Below, in pieces: positions 56,138-64,000 of a stretch of DNA of 64,000 nucleotides. Source of the DNA: Bacillus gaemokensis (GTDB lineage: Bacteria; Bacillota; Bacilli; Bacillales; Bacillaceae_G); NCBI RefSeq assembly GCF_001590835.1, contig NZ_LTAQ01000002.1, positions 134,497 to 198,496 on the forward strand, given 5' to 3'. The translations under genes and the position numbers were made by a program. The notes beneath the pieces were generated by a model. The model was not told the DNA's origin, did no database searches, and saw only the letters and a list, made by a program, of their open reading frames with translations. Within the stretch, counting starts at the first letter, position 1. Every line of letters starts with the position of its first letter.

Positions 56138-58341
56138 GGGATTGCCCCTTTCCAAGCCGTTCTCATTTCATCAACATTTGCTGTAAGTAATACTTCATTT
56201 TCTTCATTATGAATCGTTACTTCATTTGTATTTGTGACTTCCCCGACTTGAATTGCTTCTACTGCTTTCTCAAATGCTTCTTGCTGTTCACATTTTACTG
56301 TTACAACAAAACGGGATTGTGATTCTGCGAATAATGCCGCTGTTGCTTCCCCATCTAATTTTACAGTAGCGCCTAATCCTTTAGCACCAATTGCACTTTC
56401 AGCGATAGCAACTGCTAATCCGCCTTCTGCAACGTCATGTGCAGATTGAATCATTCCCGCTTGAATTGCTTCTAGTAATTGTTTTTGGCGTTTTGATTCT
56501 ACTTCTAGGTCGATACTTGGTGATTGTCCGAAGATTTTACCATATACCATCTTCTGCAATTCACTTCCGCCAAATTCAGCTTTTGTGTCACCAATTACAT
56601 AAACTAGATCGCCAGCTTGCTTGAATTCTTGTGTTGTTACATGTTTTAGGTCATGAATAAGCCCTACCATTCCAACAGTTGGTGTTGGATACACCGCTTC
56701 ACCACTACGTTCATTATACATTGATACGTTTCCGCCAATAACTGGAGTTTGTAGTGTACGGCAAGCTTCACTCATACCATCTACTGATTTCTCAATTTGC
56801 CAGAAAATCTCTGGTTTTTCCGGATTACCAAAGTTCAAGCAATCTGTAATTGCAAGTGGTTCCCCGCCAGAACATACGATATTACGCGCAGCTTCTGCTA
56901 CTGCAATTTTACCGCCCATTTCAGGATCTAAGTAAATGTAGCGAGAGTTACAATCTGTTGTCATCGCTAACGCTTTTTCTGTGCCACGTACACGTACAAC
57001 TGCCGCGTCTGATCCTGGTGTAACAACTGTGCTTGTGCGCACTTGATAATCATATTGATCATATACCCACTCTTTACTTGCAATTGTTGGTTGTTGTAAT
57101 AAAGCTAGTAATGTTTCTTTATAATTATCCACTTTTGGTGTTTCCATCTTCATTTGTTGGAACTCAGCAAAGTATGCCGCTTCTTTTGAAGGTTTATGAT
57201 AAATTGGTGCTTCTTCTGCTAATGCATCCGCTGGCACTTCTGCTACCATTTCACCTTTATGGAATAAGCGAAGCATTTTATCTTCTGTTACTTTTCCCAT
57301 CGTAACTGCCGCAAGTCCGTACTTTTCAAATAAATCTACAATTTCTTGCTCTCTACCTTTTTTTACAACAATTAGCATACGTTCTTGAGATTCAGATAGC
57401 ATCATTTCATATGGTGTCATACCTGTTTCACGCTGCGGTACATCATCTAAGTACATTTCAATACCCATTCCTGCTTTACTTGCCATTTCCGCAGAAGATG
57501 ATGTTAAACCAGCAGCTCCCATATCTTGAATTCCAACAAGAGCATCAGATTGAATCAGCTCTAAGCACGCTTCGATAAGAAGTTTCTCCATAAATGGATC
57601 ACCTACTTGTACTGCTGGACGTTTTGCTTCTGAACTCTCAGATAGTTCTTCAGATGCGAAAGTTGCACCGTGAATACCATCACGCCCTGTGGAAGCACCT
57701 ACGTACATAACCGTATTACCAGTACCGTGCGCTTGCCCTTTTTTAATATCTTCATGATTAATTAAACCAACGCACATCGCATTTACAAGTGGGTTTCCTT
57801 CATAACATGGGTCAAATTGAATTTCCCCGCCCACAGTTGGAATCCCAATACAGTTCCCGTATCCCGCGATTCCTGCTACTACTTCTTCGAATAAATATTT
57901 CACGCGTGGTGTTTTCAATTCACCGAAGCGAAGTGAGTTTAATAGTGCTACTGGACGTGCTCCCATGGAAAACACATCACGAATAATGCCGCCAACACCC
58001 GTTGCTGCACCTTGATATGGCTCAATTGCTGAAGGGTGATTATGACTTTCCATTTTAAATACAACCGCTTGATTATCACCGATATCTACAATCCCTGCAC
58101 CTTCACCAGGTCCTTGTAGTACGCGCTCCCCTGTTGTTGGAAACTTACGAAGAACTGGTTTGGAGTTTTTATAGCTACAATGCTCCGACCACATAACAGA
58201 GAAAAGACCTGTTTCTGTATAGTTTGGCAAACGTCCTAAAATCTTTTCAACCATGGCAAACTCTTTGTCTGTTAGCCCCATTTCCGCATATATACGTTCT
58301 TCTTTAATTTGTGTTGGATTTGGTTCAAGCATTAACGACAT
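56122..58341 (-). CDS. purL: Phosphoribosylformylglycinamidine synthase, large subunit
   Basis: A 739-residue ATP-dependent synthase of the small PurL type that needs PurS and PurQ (step 4). Features: [70 protein letters not shown], and the second half [38 protein letters not shown]. It overlaps purQ by 17 bases. Confidence 0.97.
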   Translation of the reverse strand: MSLMLEPNPTQIKEERIYAEMGLTDKEFAMVEKILGRLPNYTETGLFSVMWSEHCSYKNSKPVLRKFPTTGERVLQGPGEGAGIVDIGDNQAVVFKMESHNHPSAIEPYQGAATGVGGIIRDVFSMGARPVALLNSLRFGELKTPRVKYLFEEVVAGIAGYGNCIGIPTVGGEIQFDPCYEGNPLVNAMCVGLINHEDIKKGQAHGTGNTVMYVGASTGRDGIHGATFASEELSESSEAKRPAVQVGDPFMEKLLIEACLELIQSDALVGIQDMGAAGLTSSSAEMASKAGMGIEMYLDDVPQRETGMTPYEMMLSESQERMLIVVKKGREQEIVDLFEKYGLAAVTMGKVTEDKMLRLFHKGEMVAEVPADALAEEAPIYHKPSKEAAYFAEFQQMKMETPKVDNYKETLLALLQQPTIASKEWVYDQYDYQVRTSTVVTPGSDAAVVRVRGTEKALAMTTDCNSRYIYLDPEMGGKIAVAEAARNIVCSGGEPLAITDCLNFGNPEKPEIFWQIEKSVDGMSEACRTLQTPVIGGNVSMYNERSGEAVYPTPTVGMVGLIHDLKHVTTQEFKQAGDLVYVIGDTKAEFGGSELQKMVYGKIFGQSPSIDLEVESKRQKQLLEAIQAGMIQSAHDVAEGGLAVAIAESAIGAKGLGATVKLDGEATAALFAESQSRFVVTVKCEQQEAFEKAVEAIQVGEVTNTNEVTIHNEENEVLLTANVDEMRTAWKGAIPCLLK

Positions 58342-59008
58342 ATGTTTCCCTCCAATGTTTCAAAATAGATTGAAAGACTTTTAAACCTTCAGCGCCGCCA
58401 AGAAGTTCACTCACAGCACGCTCTGGATGCGGCATCATGCCAAGTACATTTCCTTTTTCATTTACAATACCTGCAATATCTGAAACACTTCCGTTTGGAT
58501 TTTCTACATAACGGAATGCAATTTGATTCTTTTCTTCTAATTCTTTAAGAGTTACTTCATCACAGTAATAATTTCCTTCGCCATGTGCAATCGGAATATT
58601 AATTACTGCACCTTTTTCATACTGAGATGTAAACATCGTTTCATTATTTTCAACACGTAACTGAACAGTTCGGCACATAAACTTTAAGTTTTTATTGCGC
58701 ATTAATGCACCTGGTAACAATCCTGATTCAACTAAAATCTGGAATCCATTACATACGCCTAAAATTGGCTTTCCTTGCTCAGCCGCTTTTTGCACAGCCT
58801 TCATTGCATTTGCAAAACGAGAAATGGCACCACAGCGAAGATAATCACCATAAGAGAAACCACCTGGCAAAAGAATCGCATCATATTCATCTAAATTCTC
58901 TGCATCATGCCAAACATAGTCTACCTCTTCACCAAGCTCATCTTTAATTGCATGAAACATATCGACATCACAGTTCGAACCTGGAAAAACGATCACGGCA
59001 AATTTCAC
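58325..59008 (-). CDS. purQ: FGAM synthase glutaminase subunit
   Basis: A 227-residue class I glutamine amidotransferase supplying ammonia to PurL. The nucleophile elbow is [11 protein letters not shown] (Cys ~86), with [18 protein letters not shown] before it and the His-Glu pair in [11 protein letters not shown]. It overlaps purS by 4 bases. Confidence 0.96.
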   Translation of the reverse strand: MKFAVIVFPGSNCDVDMFHAIKDELGEEVDYVWHDAENLDEYDAILLPGGFSYGDYLRCGAISRFANAMKAVQKAAEQGKPILGVCNGFQILVESGLLPGALMRNKNLKFMCRTVQLRVENNETMFTSQYEKGAVINIPIAHGEGNYYCDEVTLKELEEKNQIAFRYVENPNGSVSDIAGIVNEKGNVLGMMPHPERAVSELLGGAEGLKVFQSILKHWRETYVVNA

Positions 59009-59259
59009 TGTGCGACAACCTCCTCAACTTCGTAACGATAATCTTCCATTACAACGTTTGCTAATAGTTTTTCACACATTTCTTTTACCTTGCTATCCAG
59101 ATCAGATACTGATTTATCAATTGTTAACTCCATATATTTACCGATGCGAACATCCTGTACGTCTGTAAAGGAAAGGCTGTGAAGAGCACCTTTCACTGCT
59201 GTTCCTTGTGGATCTAATACACTCTCTCTTAATGTTACATATACCTTTACTTTATACAT
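59005..59259 (-). CDS. purS: FGAM synthase subunit PurS
   Basis: An 84-residue protein starting [22 protein letters not shown], with [12 protein letters not shown] and [11 protein letters not shown]-like ending ([13 protein letters not shown]). It bridges PurL and PurQ so ammonia can pass. Overlaps both neighbours by a few bases. Confidence 0.95.
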   Translation of the reverse strand: MYKVKVYVTLRESVLDPQGTAVKGALHSLSFTDVQDVRIGKYMELTIDKSVSDLDSKVKEMCEKLLANVVMEDYRYEVEEVVAQ

Positions 59260-59971
59260 GTGAAGCTCCCCCTAAACGTTTTAAAATTTCTTCATATGCC
59301 TCTGTTAAATTACCAAGATCACGGCGGAATACATCTTTATCAAATTTCTCATTGCTCGCTTCATCCCATAAACGGCAAGTATCTGGTGAAATTTCATCTG
59401 CCAATACAATTTCGCCTGCTTCTGTTACACCAAACTCTAATTTAAAATCTACTAATCTTACACGACAGCTTGCGAAGTGCTCAATCAATACTTGATTGAT
59501 TTGTAGAGCCTTTTCTCTTAATATGCTTACTTGCTCTGGTGTTGCAACGTTTAACACACGAATATGATCTTCTGTTACAAGTGGATCCCCTAACTCATCA
59601 TCTTTGTAGTAAAGTTCTACGATTGGTGCTGCAAGTGCAGTTCCTTCTTCCATTCCTAATCGCTTTGAAAGACTTCCTGCAATTACGTTTCTTGTGACAA
59701 CTTCTAATGGAATAATGCTAACCTTTTTCACAAGTTGCTCTGTGTCTGATAGCTTCTCAACAAAGTGTGTTTTAATTCCTGCTTCTTGTAACTTTCTGAA
59801 TAAAAGAGTTGTAATCTCATTGTTCAGACGACCTTTTCCTGTAATCGTCGCTTTTTTCTCCCCATTGAAAGCAGTAGCACTATCTTTGTACTCTACCCAA
59901 ACCATATCTGCTGCTTCTGTACGATAAATTCTTTTTGCCTTACCCTCATACAGCAATTCTAGCTTTTGCAT
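59252..59971 (-). CDS. purC: SAICAR synthase
   Basis: A 239-residue ATP-dependent ligase adding aspartate to CAIR (step 7). ATG 59971 gives MQKLELLYEGKAKRIYRTE, the family start; a longer upstream frame is rejected. Other motifs: KATITGKGRLNN, VSIIPLEVVTRNVIAGSLSKR, LVDFKLEFG and ADEISPDTCRLWD. A 230-base gap containing a bcr1-like element separates it from purB, unusual for this tightly packed operon. Confidence 0.97.
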   Translation of the reverse strand: MQKLELLYEGKAKRIYRTEAADMVWVEYKDSATAFNGEKKATITGKGRLNNEITTLLFRKLQEAGIKTHFVEKLSDTEQLVKKVSIIPLEVVTRNVIAGSLSKRLGMEEGTALAAPIVELYYKDDELGDPLVTEDHIRVLNVATPEQVSILREKALQINQVLIEHFASCRVRLVDFKLEFGVTEAGEIVLADEISPDTCRLWDEASNEKFDKDVFRRDLGNLTEAYEEILKRLGGASHV

Positions 59972-60021
59972 TTCGCAAGCCCCCTGTAGTTTGAAAAATA
60001 TGAATAATATTTTTATAAAGA

Positions 60022-60051
60022 ATGGCACAGAATGACTCTATTCTGTGCCAT
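60022..60051 (-). other. Stem-loop upstream of purC
   Basis: ATGGCACAGAAT / ATTCTGTGCCAT around 6 bases, a perfect 12-bp stem 50 bases before purC, on the leader side of the bcr1-like element. Confidence 0.55.
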
Positions 60052-60061
60052 ATAAAATTCC

Positions 60062-60197
60062 CCCGCTCTAACGGGCTGTAAATACATACACTACGAAATA
60101 CTTATAAAGACAATGTGTTTTGTATAACAGCCCGTAAGAGCCTGATTGATTCAACTAACCATCAGTGAAACTTCCACTGATGGAAGTTTCACTTTAT
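60062..60197 (+). repeat. bcr1-like repeat between purB and purC
   Basis: Starts CCCGCTCTAACGGGCTGTAA, resembling CCCGCATTAACGGACAGTAA of the 28.5 kb element. Ends CACTGATGGAAGTTTCAC then TTTAT, resembling CACTGATTAAAGTTTCAC then TTTAT there. It has two strong stems: ACGGGCTGT near the left end with ACAGCCCGT near 60130, and GTGAAACTTCCA / TGGAAGTTTCAC at 60165-60192. The right end touches the purB stop codon. Confidence 0.6.
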
Positions 60198-60201
60198 CAG
60201 C

Positions 60202-61503
60202 TTAGTTCAATCCAAGACGTTCGAAGATTGTATCAACGTGTTGTAAGTGATGTTCGTAGTTGAAGCATTCGTTGATTTCTTCTTGTGTTAACTTACTTGT
60301 AATACGCTCATCAGCTTCTACAAGTTCTTTAAATTGTACTTGTGTCTCCCACGCTTCCATCGCTTTAGGCTGTACGATATCATAAGCTTCTTCACGTACC
60401 ATACCTTTATCGATTAGCGTAAGCATTACGCGTTGAGAGTAAATTAAACCGTATGTTCGTGTCATATTACGTTTCATGTTTTCTGGGAATACCGTTAAGT
60501 TTTTCACGATATTACCAAAACGGTTTAACATGTAATTTAATGCAATCGTTGCATCTGGTAAAATAATACGTTCTGCAGATGAATGTGAAATATCACGTTC
60601 ATGCCATAATGGAACATTCTCGTAAGCAGTCATCATGTAACCACGGATAACACGAGCCAAACCAGTCATATTTTCAGATCCAATCGGATTACGTTTATGC
60701 GGCATTGCAGAAGAACCTTTTTGTCCTTTTGCAAAGGCCTCTTCTACTTCACGTGTTTCACTTTTTTGTAAACCACGAATTTCGACTGCCATTTTTTCGA
60801 TAGATGTTGCAATTAGTGCAAGTGTTGACATGTAATGTGCATGACGATCACGTTGCAATGTTTGTGTTGAAATCGGCGCTGCTTCTAATCCTAAATTTTC
60901 ACAAACATATTTTTCTACAAATGGGTTAATATTCGCGTATGTACCAACTGCACCAGATAATTTCCCAACGCGAACTGTATCAGCTGCTTGCTTAAAACGC
61001 TCTAGGTTACGTTTCATTTCTTCATACCAAAGACCAAGCTTTAAACCAAATGTTGTTGGTTCTGCATGAACACCATGTGTTCTTCCCATCATAATTGTGT
61101 ATTTATGTTCTTTTGCTTTGTTAGCTAAAATGTTAGTAAAGCTTTCTAAGTCTTGTAATAAGATTTCATTTGCTTGTTTTAAAATGTAAGATAACGCTGT
61201 ATCTACTACGTCTGTAGATGTTAAACCGTAATGAACCCATTTACGTTCCTCGCCTAATGCTGGTGTTTCTGATACAGCACGAGTGAATGCAACCACATCA
61301 TGACGTGTTTCTTTTTCAATCTCATAAATACGCTCCATATCAAATGATGCATGTTCACGAATTTTTTTCACGTCTTCTTTTGGAATATCACCAAGTTCAG
61401 CCCATGCCTCACAAGCTAAAATCTCAACTTCTAACCATGCTTTAAATTTGTTCTCTTCCGTCCAAATCGCACCCATTTCAGGGCGTGTATAACGATTAAT
61501 CAT
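60202..61503 (-). CDS. purB: Adenylosuccinate lyase
   Basis: A 433-residue lyase acting twice in purine synthesis (SAICAR and adenylosuccinate cleavage). Motifs: [33 protein letters not shown], the catalytic His in [10 protein letters not shown], and the signature [19 protein letters not shown] 61503 behind GGAGGG is chosen; its ATG overlaps the purK stop (ATGA). Confidence 0.97.
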   Translation of the reverse strand: MINRYTRPEMGAIWTEENKFKAWLEVEILACEAWAELGDIPKEDVKKIREHASFDMERIYEIEKETRHDVVAFTRAVSETPALGEERKWVHYGLTSTDVVDTALSYILKQANEILLQDLESFTNILANKAKEHKYTIMMGRTHGVHAEPTTFGLKLGLWYEEMKRNLERFKQAADTVRVGKLSGAVGTYANINPFVEKYVCENLGLEAAPISTQTLQRDRHAHYMSTLALIATSIEKMAVEIRGLQKSETREVEEAFAKGQKGSSAMPHKRNPIGSENMTGLARVIRGYMMTAYENVPLWHERDISHSSAERIILPDATIALNYMLNRFGNIVKNLTVFPENMKRNMTRTYGLIYSQRVMLTLIDKGMVREEAYDIVQPKAMEAWETQVQFKELVEADERITSKLTQEEINECFNYEHHLQHVDTIFERLGLN

Positions 61504-62651
61504 TTTTTTCCCTCCAACAGTTGTTCTTGATGGTCCCAAATATGCAAGCTTTGCGCTTTTTCTAAAGCATCTTCAATATTTTCATTCAAAATATTTACAT
61601 GCCCCATTTTACGCTGAGTTTTTGCTTCTTCTTTTCCATACAAGTGTAAATAGCACCCGGTTAATCTATTCACTTGTCCTAGGACCCCTTCTATATGTTC
61701 GCCTAAAATGTTTACCATGACAACTGGTTTTAACAAAATTGTTTCTCCAAGAGGTAAATTACAGATTGCTCGAATATGTTGTCCAAACTGACTCGTTTCA
61801 CATGCATCAAGTGTATAATGTCCAGAATTGTGAGGTCTTGGTGCTAATTCATTAATATAAATCTCACCATCAGCCGCAGCAAACATCTCTACCGCTAGTG
61901 TTCCCACAAGCCCGAGTTCATCCGCGAGCACCTGTGCATATCTAATTCCTTTTTGTGAAAGTGCTTCTGTAATGCGGGCTGGTACGATGGATTCGTGCAA
62001 AATGTTATTAACGTGAATGTTTTCTGCTACTGGAAATACCTTTGTTTCACCACTTACACTACGCGTTACAATAACTGATATTTCTTTTTCAAATGGCACC
62101 CATTTTTCTAAAATACATTCAGCTTGATTAACAAGCTCACTTGCTCTCACAATATCTGTTTCACTTTTTAAAACAACTTGCCCTTTACCGTCATATCCTC
62201 CTGTTGTTGTTTTTAACACACAAGGGAAGGAAAATTCCGTAATTGCTTCTAAAAGTTCTTCCTGCTTCTGAACAAGTCTGTATGGTGCTACTGGTAAACC
62301 AGCATTTACAATCGCATTCTTTTCTGTAAAACGATTTTGCGTTTTGTGTAATAACTGACTACCTTGTGGTAAATACGCATGTTTTTCAAGCCATTGTAAA
62401 CATCTATAATCAATATTCTCAAATTCATATGTGACAACATCGCTTATTTCTGCTAAATGCTGAATCGCTTTCAAATCATCATAAGGTGCAACAATTTCAA
62501 TGTCAGCAACTTGTGCACATGGTGAATGTTTTGTTGGATCTAACACAGCAATTGTATAGCCCATTTCCTTCGCTGCTAGTGCCATCATTCTTCCCAGTTG
62601 GCCACCGCCTATAATTCCAATTGTCTTTCCAGGTAAAATGATTCTTGTCAT
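61500..62651 (-). CDS. purK: N5-carboxyaminoimidazole ribonucleotide synthase
   Basis: A 383-residue ATP-grasp enzyme carboxylating AIR at N5 (bacterial step 6a). [25 protein letters not shown], the [10 protein letters not shown] segment, [23 protein letters not shown] and [15 protein letters not shown] are typical. It overlaps purE by 4 bases and purB by 4. Confidence 0.96.
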   Translation of the reverse strand: MTRIILPGKTIGIIGGGQLGRMMALAAKEMGYTIAVLDPTKHSPCAQVADIEIVAPYDDLKAIQHLAEISDVVTYEFENIDYRCLQWLEKHAYLPQGSQLLHKTQNRFTEKNAIVNAGLPVAPYRLVQKQEELLEAITEFSFPCVLKTTTGGYDGKGQVVLKSETDIVRASELVNQAECILEKWVPFEKEISVIVTRSVSGETKVFPVAENIHVNNILHESIVPARITEALSQKGIRYAQVLADELGLVGTLAVEMFAAADGEIYINELAPRPHNSGHYTLDACETSQFGQHIRAICNLPLGETILLKPVVMVNILGEHIEGVLGQVNRLTGCYLHLYGKEEAKTQRKMGHVNILNENIEDALEKAQSLHIWDHQEQLLEGKK

Positions 62652-63133
62652 ATCAGCTCACTACCTTCGCGCACACTTTTTTCAACAGCTTCTCGTCTCA
62701 GTTCTAATGCATCATGTATATCATCATGAAATGATCCAAGTATTTGTGCTGCAAGTAGTCCCGCATTCGTTGAACCAGCCTTACCAATCGCAACAGTTGC
62801 AACTGGAACTCCTCCTGGCATTTGAACGATAGACAGTAACGAATCCAGACCATTTAACGCCTTTGACTGAACAGGAACACCGATCACAGGAAGATTTGTC
62901 TTCGCTGCAACCATGCCTGGTAAATGAGCGGCTCCCCCAGCTCCAGCAATAATAACTTTTAATCCACGTTCACGAGCTGTTTCTGCATATTCAAACATAT
63001 AATCCGGAGTCCGATGAGCGGATACAACTTTCTTCTCATACGGAATGTGTAATTCATCTAAGATGTCACAAGCATATTTCATTGTTTCCCAGTCTGACGT
63101 ACTTCCCATTATGACTCCAACTAGTGATTTCAT
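62648..63133 (-). CDS. purE: N5-CAIR mutase
   Basis: A 161-residue class I PurE moving the carboxyl group to C4 of the imidazole (step 6b). [39 protein letters not shown] and PVIGVPVQ are the family signature. ATG 63133 ([12 protein letters not shown]) is chosen, with GGGGGG upstream. First gene of the 12-gene operon, directly behind the guanine riboswitch. Confidence 0.96.
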   Translation of the reverse strand: MKSLVGVIMGSTSDWETMKYACDILDELHIPYEKKVVSAHRTPDYMFEYAETARERGLKVIIAGAGGAAHLPGMVAAKTNLPVIGVPVQSKALNGLDSLLSIVQMPGGVPVATVAIGKAGSTNAGLLAAQILGSFHDDIHDALELRREAVEKSVREGSELI

Positions 63134-63163
63134 ATTAGAATCCCCCCGATTCAAATAAAAAAA

Positions 63164-63330
63164 GCCTGAAATAGAACATTTTCTCTTTTACTATGAGAGA
63201 AAGTGCTCTACTCAGGCATACGTATCCCTTGTGAATAGAAAAATACCGAGTGACTTTCCCTCATAGTCTAACGAATAACGGTCGTTAGGTAGAGACTTGC
63301 AGGCCATATCCCCGCGATTATATGAGGTGC
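63164..63330 (-). promoter_or_regulatory. Guanine riboswitch with terminator
   Basis: Minus strand carries CACCTCATATAATCGCGG, GGATATGGCCTGCAAGTCTCTACC and the J3/1 segment GACTATGAGG (aptamer about 63258-63330). The C in GACTATG marks guanine rather than adenine specificity. A long terminator hairpin (GCCTGA...TCAGGC, 63164-63217) with a T-run follows. Guanine or hypoxanthine binding should stop transcription before purE. Confidence 0.95.
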
Positions 63331-63354
63331 GATATAATATTGTTTCTATGGCTA

Positions 63355-63383
63355 TATTAACAATATTCCATAAACAATGTCAA
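63355..63383 (-). promoter_or_regulatory. SigA promoter of the pur operon
   Basis: Minus strand TTGACA, 17 bases, TAATAT, ending 25 bases before the aptamer. Confidence 0.85.
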
Positions 63384-63384
63384 T

Positions 63385-63430
63385 AAATAATCGAATGTTT
63401 TTTTATTACTTATTCATAACGTTCGTGTTT
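63385..63430 (-). promoter_or_regulatory. Probable PurR operator (two PurBoxes)
   Basis: Upstream of the -35, the minus strand has AAACACGAACGTTA and, in the opposite sense, AAACATTCGATTATT, each with the CGAA core and about 16 bases apart. This is the arrangement described for B. subtilis PurR sites, where PRPP prevents binding. Confidence 0.6.
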
Positions 63431-63592
63431 TAGTTATATTCAAAAGAAGAAGTGAAAATATATGCAAGTAGGAAAGGAAATTAAGATAATAATTCAAAAC
63501 ATTGATATACAACAATTTTATACGAGGATTCCCCTTTAAACTACAATGATCCATTAGAGTACTATGTCAATGGGACTAAGGAGGTTGTAAAG

Positions 63593-63868
63593 GTGAACAA
63601 AGCATTGCCTGAAACATATGAATCGTTTACACCTCTTAAGATTCAGCGTATATTAAAGCTCGAAGGTAATGAAGTAATAATTAGTTCAGTTATATTTTAT
63701 AATGAGAGGGAACAGGAATATTATGCTATCGAAGATATGATTAAAGAAATAAAATTACCAATATCGTTAAAAATTAAACTCTCTATTAGAGGTACATATA
63801 AAACATTGCTGTTTTATGCTAACGAGATTGATATTTATAAAAATAATATTAAAACAAATTTGTCATAA
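63593..63868 (+). CDS. Hypothetical protein
   Basis: A 91-residue protein, GTG start behind AAGGAGG, beginning MNKALPETYESFTPLKIQR. Strands and short helices are suggested (VIISSVIFYNEREQEYYAIEDMIKEIK) and the tail is LLFYANEIDIYKNN. I do not recognise it. The same frame stays open for about 27 codons upstream (LNYNDPLEYYVNGTKEVVK) without a usual start codon, so it may be the surviving part of a longer gene. It lies between the pur promoter and the rRNA operon end, on the opposite strand to both. Confidence 0.5.
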   Translation: MNKALPETYESFTPLKIQRILKLEGNEVIISSVIFYNEREQEYYAIEDMIKEIKLPISLKIKLSIRGTYKTLLFYANEIDIYKNNIKTNLS

Positions 63869-63910
63869 ATTAATAAAGTGTTTAGCTTAAAATATACAAT
63901 TTAAAAACAC

Positions 63911-63942
63911 AAAAAACCTAAGTCGAAACGACTTAGGTTTTT
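63911..63942 (-). terminator. rRNA operon terminator
   Basis: AACCTAAGTCG AAA CGACTTAGGTT, with a T-run on the minus strand, directly after the 5S rRNA. Confidence 0.88.
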
Positions 63943-64000
63943 GCTTGGCGACGTCCTACTCTCACAGGGACAAGGTCCCAACTACCATCGGCGCTAGAGA
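63943..64000 (-). rRNA. rrf: 5S ribosomal RNA, 3' end (cut by window edge)
   Basis: The minus strand ends ...GCGCCGATGGTAGTTGGGACC, then CCTGTGAGAGTAGGACG and CGCCAAGC, the conserved 3' half of Bacillus 5S rRNA. Only about 58 bases are inside the window; the rest of the rRNA operon lies beyond. Confidence 0.93.

Overview
This 64 kb window is a chromosomal segment of a Bacillus cereus group bacterium. The basis is low G+C, Bacillus-type ribosome binding sites, Bacillus-type SAM-I and guanine riboswitches, gene content and order that I recall from B. cereus/anthracis/thuringiensis (rRNA operon - pur operon - pcrB-pcrA-ligA-CamS - rocA - met transporter - gatCAB-dagK - gab cluster - ampS), and repeats resembling the group-specific bcr1 family. 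No prophage, plasmid, CRISPR or tRNA genes were seen. The extreme left edge carries the first codons of a probable IS3-type transposase, and the right edge the 3' end of a 5S rRNA.

Layout, left to right. 1-4.7 kb: a repeat-rich, partly decayed stretch (truncated transposase, bcr1-like remnant, a broken small gene), then a small basic protein, a lipoprotein polysaccharide deacetylase, aminopeptidase AmpS, a 26-residue amphipathic peptide gene and an SMR transporter. 4.8-9.3 kb: the GABA shunt cluster gabT / gabR-gabD, with a clear sigma-54 promoter before gabT. 9.4-15.6 kb: HAD phosphatase, lipid kinase, gatCAB and a small membrane protein. Two 123-bp tandem structured repeats abut the end of gatB. 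15.9-23.2 kb: a frameshifted prsA-like gene and a surface-glycosylation block (GtrA flippase, GT2, large GT-C membrane protein), divergent from a two-component system. Both promoters of the divergent pair carry TTTCAGC repeats with an 11-bp period. 23.5-25.4 kb: MarR regulator, ArsA/Get3-like ATPase and a small partner. 25.6-28.5 kb: metNPQ behind a SAM riboswitch. 28.7-39.5 kb: cysteine hydrolase, DUF4097 protein, rocA, TauE, CamS lipoprotein, ligA, pcrA, pcrB.

39.5-49.9 kb is more accessory. It holds tandem 146-bp repeats, a DUF2892 protein, an SPFH protein with a ribbon-helix-helix partner, a LysR/MFS pair, and a sigma-54-controlled operon encoding an SDR dehydrogenase plus divergent paralogues of both glycine decarboxylase P-protein subunits. 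No H- or T-protein gene is present in the window, and several active-site motifs are changed. This operon is the best candidate here for an undescribed metabolic system. 50.0-63.4 kb is the complete 12-gene purine operon purEKBCSQLFMNHD (minus strand) with a guanine riboswitch, sigma-A promoter and PurBox pair. A bcr1-like element lies between purB and purC, and a deleted repeat copy between purH and purD.

How the parts connect: the pur operon makes IMP de novo and is controlled at initiation (PurR) and by attenuation (guanine). The met operon is switched off by SAM. Two bacterial enhancer-binding proteins (GabR and the 48.5 kb regulator) use sigma-54. The glycosylation block is probably controlled by its adjacent two-component system. 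All motif and family assignments were made by reading the sequence; no database search was run.
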